A stretch of DNA of 64,000 nucleotides from assembly GCA_026315105.1 (NCBI GenBank), contig CM048750.1, positions 110,701,297 through 110,765,296 of the forward strand. The letters are read 5' to 3'. Each line of letters opens with the position of its first letter. Positions within the stretch are counted from its first letter, which is position 1. The stretch is from Locusta migratoria. Lineage: Eukaryota > Arthropoda > Insecta > Orthoptera > Acrididae. Made by a program: the position numbers and the translations under genes. The notes below the pieces were generated by a model that ran no database searches, had not been told where the DNA came from, and saw nothing but the letters and a program-made list of their open reading frames with translations. Below are positions 56,310 to 64,000 of this stretch, one piece after another.

Positions 56310-59300
56310 AGTTCTACCCTTAACATAAACTTTTCTCTATCAGAGTCAAATGCAACACTTCGTTGTTTAGCAGTAGGTTAGTAGCGATAAAAAAAAAAAT
56401 TTGTCATTCATGAAGGTTTTTGCAGAAAACTAGCTATCCCCGTTTTTCATTACGTTTAAGTTGCCTATGCGTTGTCGTTTGTTTTTAGAGCATCAAGACG
56501 AAGGGATAAACTTCGCACACAACTGTCTACTCTTCAAAATACCCCGTAGAATGCCCTGAACACTTGATTTAGATATCTTCAGTTTGTGGTTCCCCTTTGT
56601 GTTGTGACGCAACATGGACACAACGCAAGCTCATAACATTGGCTGCTTACAATCGACAGATCAAATCCATACTGTTGTTTACAGTTATTAGTTCATCAAG
56701 CTGCCACTGCGTTACTGCTCTAACGTAGCGAATACGCCAGGAACTTAATCAGTCTCGAAATTTCATAGAGAACGGGTTGTCTACTGGCTGCTTCTTCTTC
56801 GCTCTGAGACGAAGCAAAAAATGGAGAATTGACTTTACTTGATGAACTGGAAATGTCAGACTTCCATACGTTCAATGGGAACAGCTGAAAATTTGTACAG
56901 GTCCTGGACTCGAATGCGAACCTTCACCATCTCGGCCTTCTGGACATTTTTCCCGTCCTACCCCAATTCTCAACTTACTACCCAGTACTATAGCAGCCTG
57001 GAAGAAGAAACACTGAAAAGCCGAAAAAACTGGTACCTCTGCCCCCACGAACACGTCTAAGTGCCGCAAGTGTCAGACTCGACTAATTGAAATGGCGCTG
57101 GATGGAATGGACACAATGTATCAAGCAGGACTGTCCGTAAATCCGTAAGAGTCCGAGGGGGTGGCGATCTCTTGCGACCAGTACTTCGCAAGGCATCCCA
57201 GATATGCTCAATAATGTTGCACTTAATCAATTTGGTAATGAGGTGGAGTGTAAAAGCTAATAATTGTAGAGAGGCACGTGAGCTGCAATACAGTACGAAG
57301 TTTGTACTGGATGTTGGTTGCAGTGGTTATGCATTGAAAAGACTTTAATTGGGTAGAATAGCATGGATAGTTGCAACAAACCAGCCTTCAGGTTAAGAAC
57401 CATAACTACTACATTGCAGCCCAACAAGAGTCCAAAATGTATTTTACTGCGCGGACAGTATGATCCATACTTGAGACGCCTAATTTGTGTTTTTTCATCC
57501 GATTCACTTTTACAATAACTCAAGAAGTGAAGTAATTATAGTTAGTGAAAGTTGTTTGGATGGTATCTTGTGCAATTTCAATTGTTTGTGAAATGGTAAG
57601 AACACAAAGTTGGGGAGAGAAAGTAGATTGTGTCGCGTTACTACAAATCACTTGTCACGTTCACGAAGTTATTTAAGGCGTGCTGTAATCAGTTTTCTCA
57701 TCGAAGCGAATTTACTAACTATACACTGATGCACTATGGGCAGTGCGTGTCACTGGTCAAGAACAATCCAAAATGCTCGCAGCACATAACGTATCAGTGA
57801 GAACAGAATATAGTTTTCGGTAAATAAAGATGGATGTTGTGCACACTATTGTACACTATGTGTTTACAAACGACTGAAATGAAAGTACGAGTAGTTCACA
57901 ATGAAGTAATCTAATAGACATAATACGCTTGACCGAATTTTTCGATATGCAGGGACCCATCTTATGATCTTAACCTCCATGCGCTCACGCCCCACTAACT
58001 CCATAAAGGTAAACAGGCGGTGGGAAGACCATATGTGCTCTAGCTGTACCAACTGCAGATTATATGAACCTTATCTGTTTGTGGACTTAGTGCGACGAAT
58101 ACTTGTAAGAAGGCGGTCACCTCACTGTCCTCGCGAGCACAAGAAGGTTAAAGGACCCACAATCACAATCAAGGATTTGACTTTTAACTCATAATGACAG
58201 GTCTTTCTACAAAGTGAATACAAGTTAGTTATCGTGTGAAAGCACATTTTCGAGCTAGAGAGAAAAGCTATAAAGTGGTGTAAGTTACTTTTCAGTCCAT
58301 AGAGAAAGTAATGTTAGTAATTTAAAAGTTATGCGTCCAATGTCATCTCTGTTCCGTGGGTGAAACAACGACTCCAGAACGGCACGTACAATTCGCAAGA
58401 CAACGCCAGAGATAGAGGAAGACAACACTTAGGAGGAAGCAACGACACACTCTTCGCGGAAAGTGCAGGGGAGAGGTCGCTTCTGGGACGCGTGAAGACG
58501 TTGCGTAAACCGATATTCCCGGAGTAGCCGCAACAGGTATCACTGCTGCGGTCGCCTTCCCGTCGCAGCAAGTTAATGAAGATCGCCAGTATACCGAACC
58601 GGCCGCCGAGGAGCATCAAGGTACACGACCGCAAAAGGCAGCCCAGCACGTCACGAGGGCAATTACACGTAATGGACGACGTATTCTGCCACCAGGTGCG
58701 CTTTGCGCAACATGATATATTGTGGACAGCTTCCTAACGTTTGCCGCGCTCGTCATCCAGGGAGGCAACGTAAGAAAACATTCCTCAGCAGAATAACCTG
58801 AACACACTCAGAGGTATACGAATCTGTTTCAGTGGATTTTCTAAGCCCCGGCAACAATTTCTCATACAAGTTGTATATCCGAATATTTAATATCAAAGCC
58901 AGGAAAGGTGACTGTTCATGTTTAATGCAGCAGTTTAATACATTCCTTAAGTAGTGTGCGTGCTTCGTCCAGTAAAAGGGAAGTAGACATTCAACACACG
59001 TGATGCTCATCTACCGTTATGCTGCTTTTTCCAAACCAGCGTTGCGTAACGCTTGTCACTTCAGTTAGTGTCCGAAATTAATACTAATACAATGATTAAA
59101 TTTCTAATCTGTCTGACAGTCATTGACCGCATCATATGCCCACATTAGCAGGATACTGAAGTGGTTCCAAATTTAAAACACCGTCAGATATTCAGATTGT
59201 AAAGAACTGTGTGTAACATTTTCTCCTACTCCTGGGGGCCAAATAACAGTGAATGTTCTCATATCGCATGAAATCGAAACGCTAATCTTTTGTGGCTCAT

Positions 59301-59335
59301 TGCTTTTTCAGAAAATGCTACCCGCACGGTAACAG
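56310..59335. other. Stretch without recognised genes or complete repeats
   Basis: A GC-richer patch at 58340-58720 has longer open frames on the minus strand (106 and 66 codons) but no motif I recognise. A SINE-like ggactcgaatgcgaacct is at 56905. No exon could be supported. Confidence 0.45.
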
Positions 59336-59351
59336 AGTTTGGGTTCTCACA

Positions 59352-59552
59352 AAAAAATGTTCAAATGTTTGTTAAGCTTATGGGACTTAACTACGGGGTC
59401 ATCAGTCCCTAAACTTACAAACTACTTATGAACTACTTACGAACTAGGACGGCACAAATATCCATGCCCGAGGGGGGATTCGAACCCCCGACCGTAGTGG
59501 CCGTGCTGACCGTGACTGGAGCGCCTCAGTCACCTCGGCCACCGCGGCCGGC
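59352..59552 (-). mobile_element. tRNA-derived SINE (family A) with 12-bp target duplication
   Basis: TGGGTTCTCACA at 59340-59351 and 59553-59564 flanks it. The A- and B-boxes on the minus strand are ggtggccgaggtgactgagg and gggttcgaatccc. It is nearly identical to 53632-53830, so both are probably young. Confidence 0.95.
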
Positions 59553-60134
59553 TGGGTTCTCACAGACCTGAGCACAAACGTTACTCCGACTAGTGAGAAG
59601 ATACGAAATTTTGGAAGATTAAAACGAAGGAAAATGTAGACGACTTCAGACCAGGTTTTTTCTACACTTATTGAAATGGCTGTGTGTTCAAGATTAATTA
59701 TTTCAGTGCCCCCAGTTTGCTGTCAAAACACTGTTTTTGGGTTATTTTGGTGATCATCATCTAAACACGTTAGTTTATTTCTAAGCACGTATTTTCCGAA
59801 AATGGAGGGAATGACGTTTGCGCAATGACTGCACTGTGCAATAACGACCCTTGAAAGTAGACCATGTACGTGATAATATCCGGTCTTACCAACTCATCAG
59901 ACGAAGCAGAGCATTTCGTTTGACATTTTAACGCTTTCAGAAAAGTAGGTAAAATTTCGGAGCTGTCTAGAAGAAAGTAGTGGGTACACACAGACAGTGT
60001 TCCAAGACTGTGTAATAAACTGACGAAGAAAGGAAGCAAGGTCCCAGGGTTTATCGTCCCTTTGACATCGTGCTCATTATAGATGGAGAACAAGCTGGGA
60101 TAGTAGCAGTTACGGATGGGGAAGGAAATCAGCC

Positions 60135-60245
60135 GGAAAGGGACCATCCCGGCATTTGCCAGGAGTGATTTAAGGAAATCACGGAAAAACCTAAACCAGG
60201 ATGGCCAGAGGCGGCTTTGAACCGCCGCGCAGTCCTCCAGAATGC
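60135..60245 (-). mobile_element. tRNA-like SINE (family C)
   Basis: The order accatcccggcatttgccag, gatttaaggaaatcacggaa, ggcggctttgaaccgccgcg matches the split copy at 6060-6690. Confidence 0.65.
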
Positions 60246-60399
60246 GAATAAATTCAGCTTTAAAGGATTAATAAATCTAGAATAACCATTCTGTACTCTA
60301 GTTCATTTTGTCGGAGCGCCATAAAACTACGAAAATAAATTTACTCCCGTCATTGTCGGAAACATATTCGACCGGGCAAGTACTAAAAGCGACATCAAT

Positions 60400-60790
60400 T
60401 GGCGGCATTGAAGGTTTTTTGTTCACCTCCGCGAGCCCACGAGACGCGGTGATCCATGTAATACTTCGCCTTTCCAAGAGCGGCAGAGAAGCGAAAGAGC
60501 GAGCCAGGTATCGTAATCAAATTACGCGCCCCGTTGCTCTCTAAACGAGCAGCCTCGCACGTGCGATGAAAAGCGAGAGGCGACAACTTGCGTTAATGGC
60601 ACGTGCCAGAAAAACCGAATTCACACAGCAACCGCAGCGACTAAAGCGACATACCCTTTACTCTGCTTTACGTTCGCTAGCTGCGAGGGCAGCACTCCAC
60701 ACGAACAAACGGCTACGAAAGCTTCTGGGGGAAGGCAGAAAGATCTCCAAATTTCAGAAGCATCTACGCCACGAATTAGCCAGCAATGAG
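60400..60790. repeat. GC-richer repeat related to 61800-62030
   Basis: The phrase ttcgcctttccaagagcggc with agagaagc (60467-60495) recurs at 61853-61880. Frames are open for 75-78 codons but have no motif. Confidence 0.5.
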
Positions 60791-60975
60791 TAATGCCAAT
60801 ACTCTGGCCGGTAAAAAAAATCTGCGCAAAATTACGGTGCCAAACTTGCTATGAACACGTATAAAAAATTAAATCCTGCACGAGATGCTTAAAAAGTCCT
60901 GTTTCGTTCCAGGGACAAAAAGTTGAAAACGAGAGGAACAAAAAACCTTAAATACAACACAGGTCAAGGAGCATA

Positions 60976-61670
60976 TACGAGGTATATCCACAAAGTAAGT
61001 ACCGTTTGGTTATATAAAACAAACGTGTACAGATACAGAAAAAATATTTACTGTACAAAAATATACAACTATTAAACTACTTTTCTACATAGCTTCCGAA
61101 ATTTTGTAGGCGTTTGTCATAGCGTGGCAAAAGTCTTTATATGCCTTCTTCGTAGAAGGTTGCCGCCTGTGTATTCAACCATGTGGTAACATGTTCTTTC
61201 AGCTCGTCATCATCTGAAGTGTTGACCACCATGGACAGGTTTTAGGTGTAAGAAGAAAGTCGCTAGGAGCGAGACTGTACGGAGGATAATCAAACACGTC
61301 CCAGTGAAATTCCCGTGAGTGTTGTTTGGTCACATTCGCCTTGTGAGGTCGGGCGGCAACGTGAAGGGAAGAAGAAGGCTCCGTTCATCTCTTCTTACAC
61401 CTGAAATCTGTCCTTGGTGGTCAACACATCAACGATGATGAGCTGAAAGAACATGTTTGCTACATGGTTGAATACACAGGCGGCAACTTTCTATGAAGAA
61501 GGCACACAAAAACTTGTCCCACGTTATGACAAGTGCCTACAAAATTTCGGAAGTTATGTAGAAACGTAGTTGAACAGTTGCAGATTTTTATACAATAAAT
61601 ATTTTTTCTGTATCTGTTCACGTTTGATTTGTATAACCAAACGGAACTTACTTTGTGGACATACTTCGTA
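60976..61670. mobile_element. Palindromic mariner element made of two 3' ends
   Basis: The ends TACGAGGTATATCCACAAAG (60976) and its near complement (to 61670) are mariner-type termini with TA. Each arm encodes the transposase C-terminus facing outward: on the plus strand 61462-61569 (TWLNTQAATFYEEGTQKLVP, then RYDKCLQNFGSYVE and stop), on the minus strand 61184-61085 the same peptide with a stop inside. No catalytic part remains. Confidence 0.85.
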
Positions 61671-61860
61671 TTTTGCTACAGTGACTATGAATCCTCTTCC
61701 CCCACCCCCCACGAACAATGGATGCGATAAATTAAGTTTCCCCTTTCAAAATAAATAACAGGAAAGAGACGGTATTATAAGTGCACCCATCCAAGAGTTT
61801 TTTTGCAATTTACCTCGCTCGAAGTCCACGAGCCGATGAGACCTGCGCGATATTTCGCCT

Positions 61861-62024
61861 TTCCAAGAACGGCAGAGAAGCAAACCACTTATACCCTTTC
61901 CCCGACGTTCGAATAACTTTTAGCTACAATTATAAAAAAAATTTCCAAGAACGGCAGAGAAGCAAACCACTTATACCCTTTCCCCGACGTTCGAATAACT
62001 TTTAGCTACTATTACAAAAAAATT
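61861..62024. repeat. 82-bp tandem duplication
   Basis: The block starting ttccaagaacggcagagaag at 61861 is repeated from 61943 with hardly any change. Confidence 0.92.
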
Positions 62025-62039
62025 CAAGATCACTGGTTG

Positions 62040-63015
62040 TAACTGAATGGGTGTACAATGGAACAGTTACTAAACGGCGGTGGTGTATATCACATAAAGG
62101 ACGAGCCACTATTTATATGGTTTCGAATTTTTATTACGAGCTAGCTCTTGTCTGTATACTTCTGCTCATTACTCTCAGGTTCGGGAAGCTCGTGCGCGAA
62201 GCCACTTGTTTCTTACGTCACGTTCAGGTGCTTGACTGTGGGAGTCGTGCTCATTAGACCCCATGACGGAAAACACACCGGAGGTCAACAATCTTTTCCA
62301 GCAAACCTACAACGCAACTCGCTCAGAGAGCTGTCGAAATATGTTTCTAAACATTCTCTTTACATCGCTACCCGTACATGATCACGAGATCCTTGCAAAT
62401 TGTCCAGCTACATATGGGAACAGCTCGAAAATAGCAGCAGATATTCGCGGAACTGCCACTCACAGTCTGATAAGCAAACAGCCATAGAAAATCATAGGCA
62501 TTAAAATACAAATGGCTTTATGGAATCACTTCTCCCCGCTCTAGACAGCACAGAAACTATAAAACGAACTCCAAACATCAGAATTTACCTCTGCTATACA
62601 ACTGACAGTCATTTGAGGAGTATAGATGAGGGTAAAACGTGTGGAAAACATTATGATCGGCAAATAAAGAAAAAATCTGATGTTGTCAATACTAGGACAG
62701 ATTCTACAAGGAACAGCGTCCTCCTTCCTTCTAGTTGTAACTTAAAATTAAAAGCAGGAGAACTTTGAGAGACTGAGGATAATGATTCTGTGGGGCTACG
62801 ATGCGTTTTACGAGATATAAATACAACATTACGCTCGAGAAATTTCAACAAGATAAACAAAGATATCTGTTAGATCTGCTGGAAGATATGCCAGGCTCCT
62901 AAAAGGATTTTTGTTCCAAAGCTTAGAGTGGATCAGAGGGAGATATCCAACAAACGTTTGAAAGCTCAAAAGATGAGCTAGAATTAAGATTTTAGGTACA
63001 TTCGCTATTTAAGTG
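62040..63015. other. No gene recognised
   Basis: Several short forward frames (up to 82 codons) lack motifs. A structured repeat could be present but no second copy was found in the window. Confidence 0.45.
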
Positions 63016-63028
63016 GTGTTCACTGAGA

Positions 63029-63440
63029 GAAAAAAGTTCAAATGTTTGTAATCCTATAGGGCCAACTACGTTGGTCATCAGTCCCTAGTCGCCGGCCGCG
63101 GTGGCCGAGGGGACTGAGGCGCTCCAGTCACGGTCTGCACGGTCACTACGGTCGAGGGTTAGAATCCCACCTCGGGCGTGGACATTTGTGCCGTCCTTAG
63201 CATAAGGTAGCAGATAAGTAGTTTCTAAGTTTAGGGACTGATGACCCCGTAGTTAAGTCCCATAAGCTTAACAGACATTTGATTTTTTAGTCCCTAGTCT
63301 TACAAACTATTTAAACTAAGTTAAACTAACGTGAAGGACAACACACACATCATGCCCCAGGGAGGATTCGAACGTCCGACACGGGAGGCCTCGCGATCCG
63401 TAACGTGGCGCTCCAGACCGCTCGACTACACCCACGCGGC
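63029..63440 (-). mobile_element. tRNA-derived SINE (family B), split by a family-A SINE
   Basis: TGTTCACTGAGA at 63017-63028 and 63441-63452 flanks the whole. Minus-strand A-box gtgggtgtagtcgagcggtc and B-box ggacgttcgaatcc. The family-A SINE sits in its tail part. Confidence 0.92.
63091..63288 (+). mobile_element. tRNA-derived SINE (family A) nested in a family-B SINE
   Basis: AGTCCCTAGTC at 63080-63090 and 63289-63299 flanks it. A-box gcggtggccgaggggactga, B-box gagggttagaatccc, tail gacatttgatttttt. Confidence 0.95.
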
Positions 63441-64000
63441 TGTTCACTGAGAAACCTGTTCTATGTCAAGGATAGTGAGCGTTATGCTGGCACTAGTAAT
63501 TATAGGCATTTTGAGGATTTTTATTAACACTGTAGTTTAGGCACTCCTACCCGTGCGTTGGAGTGAGATAGAAATTATATCGGGAATAAAAACGAGAGCT
63601 TTTTGGAGTATTGTTCTTAGGAATAACTCAATAACGTGATTGCTTCCTGGTGAATTCAAGAGTTCATTTGCACAGTTACTGCATACATGTTCTTCCTTTT
63701 TACAGGCTTCATACAACCTTTTACTGCAATTGATGTACCATCTGTGGGTGACAAAATGTTAACGCCGTAGTGAATGGCACACACAGCATAAAAATGTCAT
63801 TTTCCGATCTGCTTGATCCACTAATTCTATATAGACATGTAGTGGATTTATTACTTTTAATTTGCAGTGATCTCTCTCTTGCATCTAAGAGCCTATTCTA
63901 CTCCTTACCGTGAAAAATTTAGTTGTATTCTTCCTGCGCTTAGATGGTAACGGATCTAAGAAAGTCATAGTAGTAATTGCAAAGGATGTTCCTGGCATCG

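Noticed and set aside
58329..58649. 106-codon minus-strand frame in a GC-richer patch
   Set aside because: Composition explains the openness; no motif was recognised.
1..64000. CRISPR array, operon-like cluster or prokaryotic system
   Set aside because: No regularly spaced direct repeats with unique spacers, no compact gene clusters and clear eukaryotic introns, so such systems are not expected.

Overview
This window looks like a piece of a large, repeat-rich insect genome, most likely an orthopteran (locust or grasshopper). That placement is an inference from the repeats: tRNA-derived SINEs starting CCGGCCGCGGTGGCCGAG, Penelope-like ends carrying (CA)n arrays, and many foldback repeats. There is no bacterial gene organisation, CRISPR array or operon.

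The only host gene I can support lies on the minus strand. Six coding exons run from 39052 down to 7949 (38720-39052, 29823-29944, 22422-22726, 19406-19561, 13893-14041, 7949-9981). Each has AG/GT splice sites, and all five junctions join in matching phase to give about 1,032 codons. The product is a low-complexity, presumably nuclear regulator: a Pro/Gly-rich segment ending in an ALRKLAKQA motif, an Ala/Tyr/His segment, a Pro/Tyr-rich patch, an Arg-Glu-rich helix, a Pro/His-rich stretch, and a 2-kb exon full of polyglutamine tracts. It resembles Atrophin (Grunge/RERE) or the BAHCC1/TNRC18/Winged-eye group; I cannot decide which. Both ends of the gene are outside the window or unrecognised.

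Layout. 1-7.4 kb: Penelope-like GIY-YIG fragments, a decayed RTE-type LINE end, a decayed CR1/Jockey LINE and a decayed Ty3/gypsy pol with a SINE and a foldback inside. 7.9-39 kb: the host gene, with introns holding a nearly full-length LINE (SGNH-esterase-like ORF1 plus endonuclease/RT), a Ty3/gypsy pol, a Tigger-like repeat, a decayed DDE transposase and many foldback or hairpin repeats. 39-64 kb: upstream intron or intergenic DNA with a TIR transposon, a possible piggyBac relict, a CR1 LINE carrying two SINEs, an RTE LINE carrying one SINE, at least ten tRNA-derived SINE insertions (many with exact target-site duplications), a palindromic mariner and three CpG-rich islands.

Most notable: eight or so CA-rich Penelope-like or foldback repeat copies share a CTGANGA - A - short stem - GAAA layout that resembles a hammerhead ribozyme core, and the stem changes in a compensating way between copies. 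A 48-bp-arm, near-perfect hairpin lies in an intron of the host gene. CpG islands lie upstream of the gene, one with a palindromic E-box next to an ETS-like site.
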